Source: Arundinibacter roseus
GTDB taxonomy: Bacteria > Bacteroidota > Bacteroidia > Cytophagales > Spirosomataceae
Assembly: GCF_004348825.1 (NCBI RefSeq)
Contig: NZ_SMJU01000004.1
Location: 362,555-426,554, forward strand
Direction of reading: 5' to 3'
DNA length: 64,000 nt
Position numbers and translations under genes: made by a program. Shown here in pieces: positions 27,645 through 36,496 of the stretch. Under the pieces are notes generated by a model. The model was not told the DNA's origin. It saw only the letters and a list, made by a program, of their open reading frames with translations, and did no database searches. The first letter of the stretch is position 1; each line of letters begins with the position of its first letter.

Positions 27645-27671
27645 CGGAGTTAAAGGAAAAACCAAAAACCA

Positions 27672-28220
27672 ATGAAAATAAATAACCTTCAAATTACCAC
27701 GCTGACGATCCTGATTTTTGCAGCGGCTCTTACGCGACTTTTACCTCATCCATTCAACTTCACACCGATTGGTGCAATTGCTCTCTTCGGAGGTGCTCAT
27801 TTTGGCCGCAAGTTCCTGGCTTTTGTAGTTCCTCTGACAGCGATGCTCCTGAGCGATGCTCTCATTGGCTTCCATAGTTCGATGTGGGCAGTGTATATTT
27901 CGTTTGTATTAATTGTTTTTATTGGCATGGGAGCGCTCAAAAAAGTAACTGCGGGTCGCGTGTTTGGCAGTGCCATTGCATCGTCAGTTCTCTTTTTTCT
28001 GATCACCAATTTTGCCGTATGGTACGGTGCCGAAAATTTTTATCCACAGACTTTCGCCGGTCTGCTTGCTTCGTATGTAGCAGGATTACAATTTTATCAG
28101 CAGAATCTTTTTGGGAATTTATTCCTGAATACGGTTTATGGAGATCTGTTCTTTTCAGGACTACTTTTTGGTTCGTATGCTTTACTGAAAAGCAAGGTTC
28201 CTGCGCTTCGGACGATATAA
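27672..28220 (+). CDS. DUF6580 membrane protein (putative transporter component)
   Basis: A 182-residue protein with five or six membrane helices. The segment HPFNFTPIGAIALFGGAHFG and the overall layout match the DUF6580 family, thought to resemble ECF-type substrate-binding membrane components. No ATPase gene is adjacent. Substrate unknown. It stands alone between two terminators. Confidence 0.75.
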   Translation: MKINNLQITTLTILIFAAALTRLLPHPFNFTPIGAIALFGGAHFGRKFLAFVVPLTAMLLSDALIGFHSSMWAVYISFVLIVFIGMGALKKVTAGRVFGSAIASSVLFFLITNFAVWYGAENFYPQTFAGLLASYVAGLQFYQQNLFGNLFLNTVYGDLFFSGLLFGSYALLKSKVPALRTI

Positions 28221-28240
28221 GATTTTCAATACTATTCCTT

Positions 28241-28275
28241 GCAAAAAAGCCCGCACATTTTGCGGGCTTTTTTGC
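28241..28275. terminator. Strong bidirectional terminator
   Basis: GCAAAAAAGCCCGCA (28241-28255) and TGCGGGCTTTTTTGC (28261-28275) form a perfect 15-bp stem with a five-base loop. It serves the DUF6580 gene and the convergent minus-strand gene. Confidence 0.93.
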
Positions 28276-28326
28276 AATTTTATGAATACAATCTGAGAGA
28301 AAGTATCTGTGGAAACAGGGCTTTAT

Positions 28327-28698
28327 TTATGCATCATTTCTGATAAACAAGACTTTATCTTTTCCTTTTCTACGTCTTACCAAACCTTTTTGAAGGGAAA
28401 GATTATGTTCAAAGAATTCAATTGCCCGAAAAATGCGGTAGTTTTTTACTGCCGAAAAATAGGGTTTTTTATCTTTTTGCTGAATCAGCCGAACATCCAA
28501 TTTATAAACAGTACCTTCTGGAAAAGCTTGAATTGCCCAGGGTTTGCAGCGAATTTTCAGGTCAGCCGGAACCCTCTGCCCTTCCATTGTGACCAACGTG
28601 GGTTTGTGGGTTTTGGGGTCAATACACATTTTGGCATAAATATCCAGAAAAACGTACTTGGTAAGTTCCGGAAAATGCTCTACCAAAGAAAGCTGCAT
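28327..28698 (-). CDS. Unknown basic protein, possibly RNA/DNA-associated
   Basis: I do not recognise the family. From the ATG at 28698 (MQLSLVEHFPELTKYVFLDIY) it is 123 residues with a very basic C-terminus (KGLVRRRKGKDKVLFIRNDA). The frame stays open to 28797, which would add 33 residues and overlap the deacetylase gene by 40 nt; the internal start leaves a normal 60-nt spacer and is preferred, with moderate certainty. Transcribed after the deacetylase gene in the same direction. Confidence 0.6.
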   Translation of the reverse strand: MQLSLVEHFPELTKYVFLDIYAKMCIDPKTHKPTLVTMEGQRVPADLKIRCKPWAIQAFPEGTVYKLDVRLIQQKDKKPYFSAVKNYRIFRAIEFFEHNLSLQKGLVRRRKGKDKVLFIRNDA

Positions 28699-28757
28699 GC
28701 GACTTAGGGTTTGTTCTGCAAAAATTAGGTTTTTTTTATAATTTCCTAATTTTATTC

Positions 28758-29666
28758 CTAAAAATAGAGTTTTGAAGCCATGCGAAAGGTATTGCAATGC
28801 GCCTCCACAATATCCGCAATGCGGCTGGAATATCCACCACCCATCGAGACTACCACCGGAACCTGATAGTGTTGGCAGGTTTTGAACACAAATTCATCAC
28901 GCTGACGGCACCCCTCGCGAGTCATGCTGAGATGACCAAGCTTGTCGGTTGCTAATGTATCAACACCTGCCACAAAAAAGGCAAAATCAGGGCGGTGTTC
29001 TTCAAAAAGACGGGGAAGCGTATGATGTAAAATGCTCAAATATTCAGCATCTGTTGTACCGGTTGGCAACGCAATATCCAAATCCGACTCTTCTTTTTTT
29101 AACGGATAATTGGCACTTCCGTGCATTGAAAACGTAAAAACTTCCGGTCGGTTTTGGAACATGACTGCCGTTCCATTTCCCTGATGCACATCCAAATCAA
29201 TGACCAGAATTCTCGTGGCCAATTGCTTTTCCAGCAAGTAATTAGCCGCAATTCCTACATCATTTAATAGACAAAAACCTTCTCCCCTATCCGGATAAGC
29301 ATGATGTGTGCCTCCGGCCACATTGAGTGCTACGCCATGCTGTTGAGCAAAAAAACAACAATCCACAGTTCCCTGTGCGATCACGAGTTCCCGAACGACA
29401 AGCTCGGCAGTCAGTGGAAAACCAATTCGCCGGATCATTTTTGCCGGTAAACCAAGCGAGTGAAGTTCTTGCCAGTAGTTTACCGAGTGGACAGCCAACA
29501 CCCATTTTTCATCCAACTTTTCAGGACAAAAAAAATTGGATTCGGTACACGTACCTTCATGAATAAGCTGTTGAGGAATAAGTTCATACTTCACCATTGG
29601 AAATCGATGTCCGTCGGGAAGTGGTTGTTGATAAAGGGTACAGTAGGCAACTTTTAACATTTTCAA
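28758..29666 (-). CDS. Histone deacetylase family protein (AcuC-like)
   Basis: A 302-residue arginase-fold amidohydrolase. The zinc-site signatures are present: NVAGGTHHAYPDRGEGFCLLNDVGIAA with the His-His charge relay, VIDLDVHQGNGTA (zinc Asp and His), FVAGVDTLATDKLG (zinc Asp) and SMGGGYS near the C-terminus. It would remove acyl groups from lysine or small amides in the cytosol; the natural substrate is unknown. Two close Met codons (1 and 3) could serve as start. Confidence 0.92.
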   Translation of the reverse strand: MKMLKVAYCTLYQQPLPDGHRFPMVKYELIPQQLIHEGTCTESNFFCPEKLDEKWVLAVHSVNYWQELHSLGLPAKMIRRIGFPLTAELVVRELVIAQGTVDCCFFAQQHGVALNVAGGTHHAYPDRGEGFCLLNDVGIAANYLLEKQLATRILVIDLDVHQGNGTAVMFQNRPEVFTFSMHGSANYPLKKEESDLDIALPTGTTDAEYLSILHHTLPRLFEEHRPDFAFFVAGVDTLATDKLGHLSMTREGCRQRDEFVFKTCQHYQVPVVVSMGGGYSSRIADIVEAHCNTFRMASKLYF

Positions 29667-29910
29667 GAAATAGTAATAGACAATTACAACTCATCGCCTC
29701 CCGAAATGGTCGTTAAAATATGGCATACAGTTTAATCAACGGATCTGGAAGGACTGTAATCAATCTATAAATCAACCTCAGGTTTGGAGCTTTGTTTAGA
29801 TTGGTAGGGCCACAAATGGACAAAAACTAACTATTCGACCCACATTCAAGTAAAATCTTTTAAGGTAAAATTTCGTTAAATCTGTAACACATTAAAAATA
29901 AAGTACAACT

Positions 29911-30531
29911 ATGAAGTATCTAACATTTTTTGGTTTGGCAGCCCTTTTGGGTTTATTTTCAGCTTGTACCAAAGATCCGCTTAAAGATTTAACCCTTGAA
30001 GAGTCTCAGGTTTTTATAACCAATTATGATAAATCTGTAAACTTTTCTCAATATCAAACATTTAGTATTCTGGATTCAGTATTAGTCATTGGCAATCAGG
30101 GCAATGGCTCTTCACTTACCGATATTGACATTCAGTTTTTGACACAGGTTGTGGATCAAATGAAAGCACTTGGTTACACGTACGTAAGTCCACAAGACAA
30201 CCCGGACCTCGGAATCAACGTAGCGCAGGTACGAAATAGTTTTCTGAATGTTGTGTCGCAACCGATTTCGCCTTTTTTGGGTAATTTTTGGGGTGGAGGA
30301 TTTGGTTATGGCTATGGGTACGGCTATCCGGCCTATTTTTCCTACTACCAAACCCGCGAAAATTATTGGTATATGGAAATGATTGATTTCAAAAATCCAG
30401 ATACTGCCAACAATCAGGTCAAGGTTGTTTGGAATGCTGAAATCCGGGGAAACGGGTTATTTGAGCCGGATTTACTAAACTCTGTTATCCAACAGGTTTT
30501 TGAGCAATCTACGTATTTAAATAAGAATTGA
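29911..30531 (+). CDS. DUF4136 lipoprotein
   Basis: A 206-residue lipoprotein: signal and lipobox LFSAC at residues 15-19. The domain begins TNYDKSVNFSQYQTFSI, the typical DUF4136 opening, and has a Gly/Tyr-rich insertion (GGGFGYGYGYGYP) before YMEMIDFKN. Located in the envelope, function unknown. It is followed by a beta-barrel gene 59 nt later in the same direction. Confidence 0.85.
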   Translation: MKYLTFFGLAALLGLFSACTKDPLKDLTLEESQVFITNYDKSVNFSQYQTFSILDSVLVIGNQGNGSSLTDIDIQFLTQVVDQMKALGYTYVSPQDNPDLGINVAQVRNSFLNVVSQPISPFLGNFWGGGFGYGYGYGYPAYFSYYQTRENYWYMEMIDFKNPDTANNQVKVVWNAEIRGNGLFEPDLLNSVIQQVFEQSTYLNKN

Positions 30532-30590
30532 TCCACAAATTTTTCTGATTGCCGTGCACAATCATGGCTCAAAATTCACCCACATTACCT

Positions 30591-31247
30591 ATGAAAATTA
30601 TTCAAACTTTGCTTTTGGCACTTGCTTTCAGTTCGCAGGTCATAGCCCAACAAGCGCCCAATTTATATTCAATACCTACTCCCTGGGAGCGATACTCGCA
30701 TTACAGCATTACGCTTCGGGGCGGGGCAGGCCTGCCTATTGGCCCAATGGCCGAAAATTATATTGATAAAGTATCGATGGATAACTATTCGGTGGCCGTT
30801 GACTGGATCCTGCAACAACCTTTTTCTGTCGGAGTTGAAGTATCTCAAAGCTTTTTTTCAAAAAAACTTCCCCGCGCAATTTATAACATAGAAGATCAGG
30901 ACGTCTCCGCAGTACAAACACGAACGTTAAAGCAAATACCTGTACAGGGAGTGGCAAGCTATTATTTTGGCACTCCAAACGCCCGCATCAGGCCCTACGT
31001 TCAATTGGCGGCAGGTGCAAGTTTTGTTGATTACACGCTGTATTATGGCAATTTGGCCACGCAGGAACAAGCCATTAAATTCACCTATGGTGCTGCGGCA
31101 GGTTCCAGGTTCCTATTTAAGAAAGATGGATCAGTTGGGGCAGATTTGCGGGTAAAATATAATCAGACTCCGTTCGATTTTGACTACCTTGACCGAGGAA
31201 TTGGGCAGATCAACGCTACAATCGGCCTGTTTTACAGATGGTGGTAA
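30591..31247 (+). CDS. Outer-membrane beta-barrel protein
   Basis: A 218-residue protein from the ATG at 30591 (MKIIQTLLLALAFSSQVIAQ, clean signal peptide); the open frame upstream from a TTG at 30549 is not needed. The mature part alternates amphipathic strands (HYSITLRGGAGLPIGP, VDWILQQPFSVGVEVSQSF, PYVQLAAGASFVDYTLYYG) and ends in an aromatic residue (LFYRWW), as outer-membrane barrels do. Probably co-transcribed with the DUF4136 lipoprotein. Role unknown. Confidence 0.82.
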   Translation: MKIIQTLLLALAFSSQVIAQQAPNLYSIPTPWERYSHYSITLRGGAGLPIGPMAENYIDKVSMDNYSVAVDWILQQPFSVGVEVSQSFFSKKLPRAIYNIEDQDVSAVQTRTLKQIPVQGVASYYFGTPNARIRPYVQLAAGASFVDYTLYYGNLATQEQAIKFTYGAAAGSRFLFKKDGSVGADLRVKYNQTPFDFDYLDRGIGQINATIGLFYRWW

Positions 31248-31261
31248 TCGAATTTTAATGC

Positions 31262-33418
31262 ATGCAATCCAAACGCTCCGTGCGAATCTTCGTTCTTATT
31301 GGCACCTCCCTTGCCTTATTGGGAAGTACATTTGCCTGGATATGGAACCGATACGGCCCCACCGAACCGGTTTCATATCCGATGTATACGGAGACTTTTA
31401 GGAGTATAGAAAACGCCTCTCCTCCCAGTGCCGCATGTGGACTTGAGCTTCGGCACTATCGCCAAATCGGTCGTGAAATGCAATTTGAACTCTATGCAGG
31501 AGTTTCGGGAATCGCGCCTTATTCTGTTGAAATCGTTCAGAAGGGCAAGCGATTTTCATTTGATCCGGTTGCTCACCGGGCTGGCAAGTGGATGATTATC
31601 AAAAAATTGCCTATTGAAGCCGGGCAGGCAATCATTCGTATTCAAAGCAAAAATGACCCTTCCTGTGTAGCTTCCGGCACCTTTACTTTCAGTGCGCAGG
31701 TAGCCGTGGAAGAAGTACCGGAAGAGCGGTGGATTCGGCAAGGTAGTGACGATATCATGCTTGATGTACGTCCGGTTCAGGTTGGTGGCAAACTATTTCT
31801 CAAAGATTTCTCCAATTATCAGGACGGCCGTACCAGGGTATATTTAATTGATACTCGGGTAGTTGATAATCTGGAACAGGGAATTGAAATTCAGCCGGGG
31901 TATCTTTATTCTGTGATCGCTTGCTGGATCGATGCACCCTACTCGGAGTGGTGGAACCACCTCCGCACGCGGACGATTCGCCAACAGAATATTTGGGTGG
32001 ATGTTCCTTTGACAAAGCCAGTCACCGAAACATCCCTCTCACAAATCACGATCCCGGAATGGTTCACTTTATCAAGAAAGCATACCGTTTTTTTTGACAC
32101 AAAGTTTCCAGAATTTTCGCCTATTCAGGGCAAATTAGTCATGCAGTATCGGCTAAATGCGAATGTGCCCACCCAAAATTATTTTAATCGCGGAATCACG
32201 CACTTGCCCAAATGGGAACCTGATATACCACCGGCGAAGGCTCATTGGACCGAACCACCCGGTTTTTTTGGCGATAAAGATGCTGATTGGTTTGAAGGTT
32301 TGTCCCGACAAGAGGTAGAAGCCTATGCAGATCAGGTTTTCCCTTCAAATGTATATGCATTTGATTTTGAGTTTTGGCAACAGGAATACTCGACCGCCAT
32401 AAAACAGCGCCTGATTTGGTTTGCGCAGCGGGTAAAGAAAAACAACCCAAACATTCAGTTATTTGATTATTGGGGAGGCTCGGCCTATCACAACCCGAAT
32501 TTTAGGAAAAATAATAAAATTAACCCGTCGGCTTTTATGGAGGATTATGAAAGGCCGAAATCCACTTACCTAAATTTTGATCCGCTACCAGATGGACAAA
32601 CTCTGGCTGATTTTACCTCAATCACTCCGGTAGATGTCTATCCAAAAAGCTTTTTTGGGGAAACTCCTGATGGACTCACGCCAAACAATTACCTGGTTTT
32701 GGCAGGTATACATACTGCCCGGATTAATCGACTTTTTCCTTTTCAGGAAAAAAATAAGACCATTTGGTATGCCTGGAATCGGTATATGCCCCTGTACAAA
32801 GATCCGGCTGTGCCCTGGAATGTGGCCACGAGTGAACCAGCCGGAGATCTTGTATTTGATGAATTAGTAACGATGCCGGCAAGTCAGGCGCTAGCGATTT
32901 CCCTTTTTTCCCTGATTGAGTCTGATGGTTACTATTTATGGCATGACAATCAGGCCATGGGAAATGGGGAAAACAACTATGACCTAAATCAAAAAGAATC
33001 GGGGAATTTTCAATGGTTTCCGGCCGATGGAAAAACTCCGTTTAGTGCCTTCCGAAAAAATGTCGTAGGCCCGGCTTCACCAAGATATTGGGACTACCCT
33101 ACGGAATTCTTTGCGTTAGGGAATTGGATGGCCAAACAAGTTGAGGATATTTTGGTGGACGGTAAATCCATGGACCTGGATTTTAAACAAAATGGAGAAT
33201 GGCAAAAGGCTTCTCCAAAACAAGCGGTTACCGCAGCCACAAAGCAACTACCTTTCGTGATGGGCATTGTGAACGGAAGTAAAATAGTGATTCTGGCACT
33301 GGATTCTTTTCAAAAACCAACTGAAAATAAGTCTATTGAAGTGCGACTTCCTTCCGGAAAGATTGAACGTATAAATCTATACGGTAACTGGCCATCGCTT
33401 TACAGAGGCACTATGTAG
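31262..33418 (+). CDS. Large membrane-anchored or secreted protein of unknown function
   Basis: A 718-residue protein with one N-terminal hydrophobic segment (VRIFVLIGTSLALLGSTFAW), so anchored or exported. Residues 50-300 look beta-rich; from about 370 to 640 there is an alpha/beta region (YAFDFEFWQQEYSTAIKQRL, NIQLFDYWGGSAYHN, TIWYAWNRYMP, DGYYLWHDNQAM) suggestive of a TIM-barrel carbohydrate-active enzyme. I cannot name a family or assign catalytic residues. It begins 15 nt after the beta-barrel gene and overlaps the convergent small gene by 8 nt. Confidence 0.75.
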   Translation: MQSKRSVRIFVLIGTSLALLGSTFAWIWNRYGPTEPVSYPMYTETFRSIENASPPSAACGLELRHYRQIGREMQFELYAGVSGIAPYSVEIVQKGKRFSFDPVAHRAGKWMIIKKLPIEAGQAIIRIQSKNDPSCVASGTFTFSAQVAVEEVPEERWIRQGSDDIMLDVRPVQVGGKLFLKDFSNYQDGRTRVYLIDTRVVDNLEQGIEIQPGYLYSVIACWIDAPYSEWWNHLRTRTIRQQNIWVDVPLTKPVTETSLSQITIPEWFTLSRKHTVFFDTKFPEFSPIQGKLVMQYRLNANVPTQNYFNRGITHLPKWEPDIPPAKAHWTEPPGFFGDKDADWFEGLSRQEVEAYADQVFPSNVYAFDFEFWQQEYSTAIKQRLIWFAQRVKKNNPNIQLFDYWGGSAYHNPNFRKNNKINPSAFMEDYERPKSTYLNFDPLPDGQTLADFTSITPVDVYPKSFFGETPDGLTPNNYLVLAGIHTARINRLFPFQEKNKTIWYAWNRYMPLYKDPAVPWNVATSEPAGDLVFDELVTMPASQALAISLFSLIESDGYYLWHDNQAMGNGENNYDLNQKESGNFQWFPADGKTPFSAFRKNVVGPASPRYWDYPTEFFALGNWMAKQVEDILVDGKSMDLDFKQNGEWQKASPKQAVTAATKQLPFVMGIVNGSKIVILALDSFQKPTENKSIEVRLPSGKIERINLYGNWPSLYRGTM

Positions 33419-33758
33419 TAGAGTTTGGCTTGTTAATATCACTCAAACGTGGAGTTAGTCGCGTTTTGTGATACCATTGCAGAAGTTCACGCATGTAAGA
33501 AACAGGTGGTTCTCCTTTCTTATCAAAGTCTCTACGCACTTTAATAAAATATATATCTCCCTTAAAATCAACCTTATAATGATCAGGATCAGAGGTTGGA
33601 GCCACAATTTCGAATATATATTGGGGGTAGTGACCACGTAAAATCAGGACGGACTTATGGTGTGAACCTGGATTTATTAAAACAAGCCACTTCTCAAACC
33701 CCTCCTTCTTTTTCTTAATTATTCCGGTTGACAGCATAAAAAACAGGTAATTCCTCAA
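33411..33758 (-). CDS. Small unknown protein
   Basis: 115 residues, no recognised family. A start at residue 8 (33737) is equally possible. The middle (LVLINPGSHHKSVLILRGHYPQYIFEIVAP) looks like an alpha/beta domain; the C-terminus is basic. Converges on the 718-residue gene with 8 nt of overlap. May be chromosomal or a remnant near the prophage edge. Confidence 0.5.
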   Translation of the reverse strand: MRNYLFFMLSTGIIKKKKEGFEKWLVLINPGSHHKSVLILRGHYPQYIFEIVAPTSDPDHYKVDFKGDIYFIKVRRDFDKKGEPPVSYMRELLQWYHKTRLTPRLSDINKPNSTT

Positions 33759-34097
33759 ATAAATTTTATTCTCTATTCTTATGCCATGAGTGAAATTGCG
33801 TATTTATTATTATTTTAATTATATTATTTATTGTTTTATTTAAATAGTTTAAGAGTTTGATCTTAATGTGTGTAAAAATACCTCAGCGGATTGGCACAGT
33901 ATTAATAATATTTTTTCCAGAATAAGGGATAAAAATCAGGATTTCTGTCTTATATATATGAGACTTATGTATTTAAGTTACCCCACCATTCATCCGAAGC
34001 CAAAACCCTGCCTGTAATTGACTGACAGACAGTGCATATGAGAATTTATTTAATTTTATTATAGTATATTTTAGCCATTTCTTGATCAATTAGTATT
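33759..34097. other. AT-rich gene-free stretch
   Basis: About 340 nt, strongly A/T rich with runs such as TTATTATTATTTTAATTATA. I find no open reading frame, RNA gene or strong hairpin. Base composition differs from the surrounding genes, consistent with either a promoter-rich spacer or a junction left by an insertion. Confidence 0.5.
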
Positions 34098-34346
34098 ATG
34101 CCGATTATTACGAGTAAGTTTAAAACAGGGCTTGACAATTTGGGAATTGAAGAGTCAGCAGTTGTCAAAATCAAAAAAGGGGCCGCCAACCCAGCAAATC
34201 CAAGACTTTGGGTGCTTTACTTTTGCGGAGTAGATGAAGGTAATTCTGAAAAAGTGGTAAGAACCTGGTATTTTGAATCTGAGAAAAACCGGGAAAAAGA
34301 CATTCAGAATATTTTACAAAAGTATCCAAATATTGTAGTTGAGTAG
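34098..34346 (+). CDS. Small unknown protein
   Basis: 82 residues starting MPIITSKFKTGLDNLGIEES. No signal peptide or recognised domain; a short beta stretch (RLWVLYFCGVDEGNSEKVVRTWYF) is followed by a helical, charged end. Monocistronic with its own terminator 14 nt after the stop. Confidence 0.6.
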   Translation: MPIITSKFKTGLDNLGIEESAVVKIKKGAANPANPRLWVLYFCGVDEGNSEKVVRTWYFESEKNREKDIQNILQKYPNIVVE

Positions 34347-34362
34347 ATTAAGATAATTCCTC

Positions 34363-34395
34363 AAAAAAAAGGACTCGCCGCAGAGTCCTTTTTTT
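34363..34395 (+). terminator. Terminator between convergent small genes
   Basis: A8 GGACTC (stem 34371-34376), loop GCCGCA, GAGTCC T7. Works in both directions. Confidence 0.9.
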
Positions 34396-34413
34396 ATATA
34401 TCAGGGTTGAGGA

Positions 34414-34923
34414 TTACGCTTTGGGCTTAAATCTCAATTTATTATACTGTTGGAGTAAAATTGGATATACGTTGTAGGGAATATTGAACAAAAATACGAG
34501 CAAACCGATTTGCCACTGCCTTTGCCAAATGGCTAATCCTGCGCTTACCAGAAAAAAGATCAGAAATATCCAATGAAAGCGTTCGTACATCGCAATTGTA
34601 CGTAAATAGGTTTGTTGATTGGCTTTTAGACGCACTCTCCTTTTGGTATTTTCTTTTTCAGAGCTCAATCGGTAGACCCACTCCCCATTTTGTGTAATTT
34701 TCCTGAAAACTTTAATTCCTGCTTTCTCGTACCATTTTTTTTGATTGGATAGTTGCGTTGCAGTATAAAAATGCCTGGGCAACAAACCGGCGATAATACT
34801 GATAAGACTAATGCCGAGCAAGTCAGAAATCGAATTCTGCCGGGACCAATACAGAACTAATAGCCAACTCGCCAAGGCCGTCCAAAAAACATTCAAAATT
34901 TGATTTACGGCTTCTCTCTTCAT
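34414..34923 (-). CDS. Membrane protein, possibly CrtO-type acyltransferase
   Basis: A 169-residue protein with two N-terminal and two C-terminal hydrophobic segments around a basic loop (KENTKRRVRLKANQQTYL). The end MYERFHWIFLIFF followed by FNIPYNVYPILLQQYNKLR resembles the glycosyl-4,4'-diaponeurosporenoate acyltransferase (CrtO) family, which has an E-x-x-H near a membrane helix and an N-x-YP-x-x-x-Q-R/K-YN tail. No carotenoid genes are nearby, so substrate is unclear. Last clearly chromosomal-looking gene before the prophage. Confidence 0.5.
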   Translation of the reverse strand: MKREAVNQILNVFWTALASWLLVLYWSRQNSISDLLGISLISIIAGLLPRHFYTATQLSNQKKWYEKAGIKVFRKITQNGEWVYRLSSEKENTKRRVRLKANQQTYLRTIAMYERFHWIFLIFFLVSAGLAIWQRQWQIGLLVFLFNIPYNVYPILLQQYNKLRFKPKA

Positions 34924-35010
34924 GGCAATCTAAAATTTTGGAGAAATTAATTGAAGAGGAATCAATTTTTGATCTTACCTAATCCAAAGAAATTTTGAAT
35001 ACACAAAAAG

Positions 35011-35038
35011 AAAGCCTACTCTTATGGAGTAGGCTTTC
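35011..35038 (-). terminator. Terminator for the minus-strand gene at 35155
   Basis: AAAGCCTACT and AGTAGGCTTT flank a seven-base loop; on the minus strand the stem is followed by CTTTTTGT. It ends the transcript of the membrane-anchored gene and perhaps the repressor. Confidence 0.75.
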
Positions 35039-35154
35039 AATGTCGGTAATGTCACTTGCGTGACCCATAGGGGAATCTAAGCGAACCCAGATAACCGACT
35101 TATAACCAACTCATTAATCTATTTTTTCAAACTAATTCTGAAACAGCTCTGAAA

Positions 35155-35568
35155 CTATTCACATTCAAAGGCTTTGGTCAAAGCCCCATCTTGGGCGAAA
35201 TCGAAACATCGCTTTTCAATTACAAGAGCACCAAATGAATTTTTCGCTTGGTACTTGATTGAGGTTTGATAGTATGCCAAGGGAGTCGGATCCGTGATTT
35301 TATATTCTTCATGGTCAATGAGCTCGAAGCTTTCAGGATCCTTCAAATTCTTTCTTATCGACATTTCAGAAAGAATTCTAATATCCATCAATTTGGTAGC
35401 AAGTGAATCAGCAGATGCCTTCGCTGCTTGAACTAAGGCTGCCTCCTGCAATTGTTCAGGAGTAGCTTTGGTCATATTTTTCAAAAGGTTACTTATAAGT
35501 ACAATTATTACAAGACCGATTCCAATCTTAATCCACTTAGACTTAGGCTCTTTGGTCGAATAAGGCAT
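35155..35568 (-). CDS. Small membrane-anchored protein of unknown function
   Basis: 137 residues with one membrane segment at 14-30 (IGIGLVIIVLISNLL) and a mostly helical soluble part with a KNLKDPESFE turn found in several small exported or phage-encoded proteins, plus two Cys near the C-terminus. Co-directional with the repressor gene upstream (86 nt apart), so it may be a lysogenic conversion gene expressed from the prophage. Function not known. Confidence 0.6.
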   Translation of the reverse strand: MPYSTKEPKSKWIKIGIGLVIIVLISNLLKNMTKATPEQLQEAALVQAAKASADSLATKLMDIRILSEMSIRKNLKDPESFELIDHEEYKITDPTPLAYYQTSIKYQAKNSFGALVIEKRCFDFAQDGALTKAFECE

Positions 35569-35654
35569 TTTACTTGGTATAAATGGTATTAAATCAATTT
35601 AAATGTTTAATTTTTTTTGTATACTTGTAGTTATATAGCCGCAAGTATTCAAAG

Positions 35655-36011
35655 TCATTTATCATTTTTCAGCCGAGCAACTTGCTCTTCTGCTTGTCGC
35701 TTTTCTTCCAATGTTTTGTCAAGGGCAATTCGCCTTAATTCCAAAAGCTCATCTTTTGAAATGGTTACGTAATCATTATTTGGAGGTGGTGGCTTGACCT
35801 TGTCCTCTATATTCATTGTTCCGACTCCCATAAGTAACCAATCAATCGAAATTTGATATACAGTTGCAATTCGAATTGCCAGATCAGTGGACAATTTTGA
35901 TCGGCCATTTTCAATGTGGGATATGTTGGCAGATCCAATTTCAAGGGGCTCTGCAAACTCTTGTAAAGTTTTTTGACCCCGTAGCCGCCGTAAACGATCC
36001 CCTACTGTCAT
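35655..36011 (-). CDS. XRE-family HTH repressor
   Basis: 118 residues. The N-terminal half is a Cro/CI helix-turn-helix: VGDRLRRLRGQKTLQEFAE, then IGSANISHIENGRSKLSTDLAIRIATVYQ, followed by ISIDWLLMGVG, the usual end of the domain. The C-terminus is a short coiled coil (LEEKRQAEEQVARLKN) for dimerisation; there is no S24 autocleavage domain. It faces the rightward early genes across a 176-nt AT-rich gap, the layout of a prophage immunity switch. Confidence 0.88.
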   Translation of the reverse strand: MTVGDRLRRLRGQKTLQEFAEPLEIGSANISHIENGRSKLSTDLAIRIATVYQISIDWLLMGVGTMNIEDKVKPPPPNNDYVTISKDELLELRRIALDKTLEEKRQAEEQVARLKNDK

Positions 36012-36045
36012 TTTGCTTATTTAGAATTAGTTTAATTATAAATTA

Positions 36046-36112
36046 AATATTATCACTATTTTTTTCTTTCATATTTATAATCTTATTATAATATTTGTAC
36101 TATCACTATGTG
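36046..36112. promoter_or_regulatory. Candidate operator pair between repressor and early genes
   Basis: Two copies of TATCACTAT occur at 36051-36059 and 36101-36109, exactly 50 nt apart (about five helical turns), in the repressor/early-gene gap. Both are followed by T/G and preceded by A/T-rich sequence. They are natural candidates for repressor binding at the divergent promoters. Role is inferred from position only. Confidence 0.45.
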
Positions 36113-36187
36113 CAGAAGATTTATAAATATAAGCTCACTGCAAAGTAGCACACTTGATAGATTCAAACAACAAGTAATTATACCCGT

Positions 36188-36496
36188 ATGATTGATTGGA
36201 CAGAACCTGTATTGGTCGGAATGGAAGGTAGAAGAGCCCGAAGAACCCGAATCGGAGAATTGATACGGGTAGTAACTGGGAATCGTGGTTGGCGTCGCCC
36301 CTTTCTGGACGCTTATCCAGAATTCGATTCCTATCAGGGAACAGCAGAGCTTAACCGCGGGCAAGCTGGGAGATCCGATGATCCTGCTCTGTTAAGAGCT
36401 TTGGAAGAATGGATACCTAAGGTCATAGAAAATCTACCCGAATGGTACCAGAAACAGAATCATTTAATATCCAACCCTTTTGATCTTGAGGCATGA
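36188..36496 (+). CDS. Phage early protein, unknown
   Basis: 102 residues, first rightward gene after the repressor. Contains a basic segment near the start (GMEGRRARRTRIGELIRVV) and a helical C-terminus (ALEEWIPKVIENLPEWYQK). No family recognised. Its stop overlaps the start of the HTH gene (ATGA at 36493), so the two are coupled; a role in early lytic control is plausible but not shown. Confidence 0.6.
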   Translation: MIDWTEPVLVGMEGRRARRTRIGELIRVVTGNRGWRRPFLDAYPEFDSYQGTAELNRGQAGRSDDPALLRALEEWIPKVIENLPEWYQKQNHLISNPFDLEA

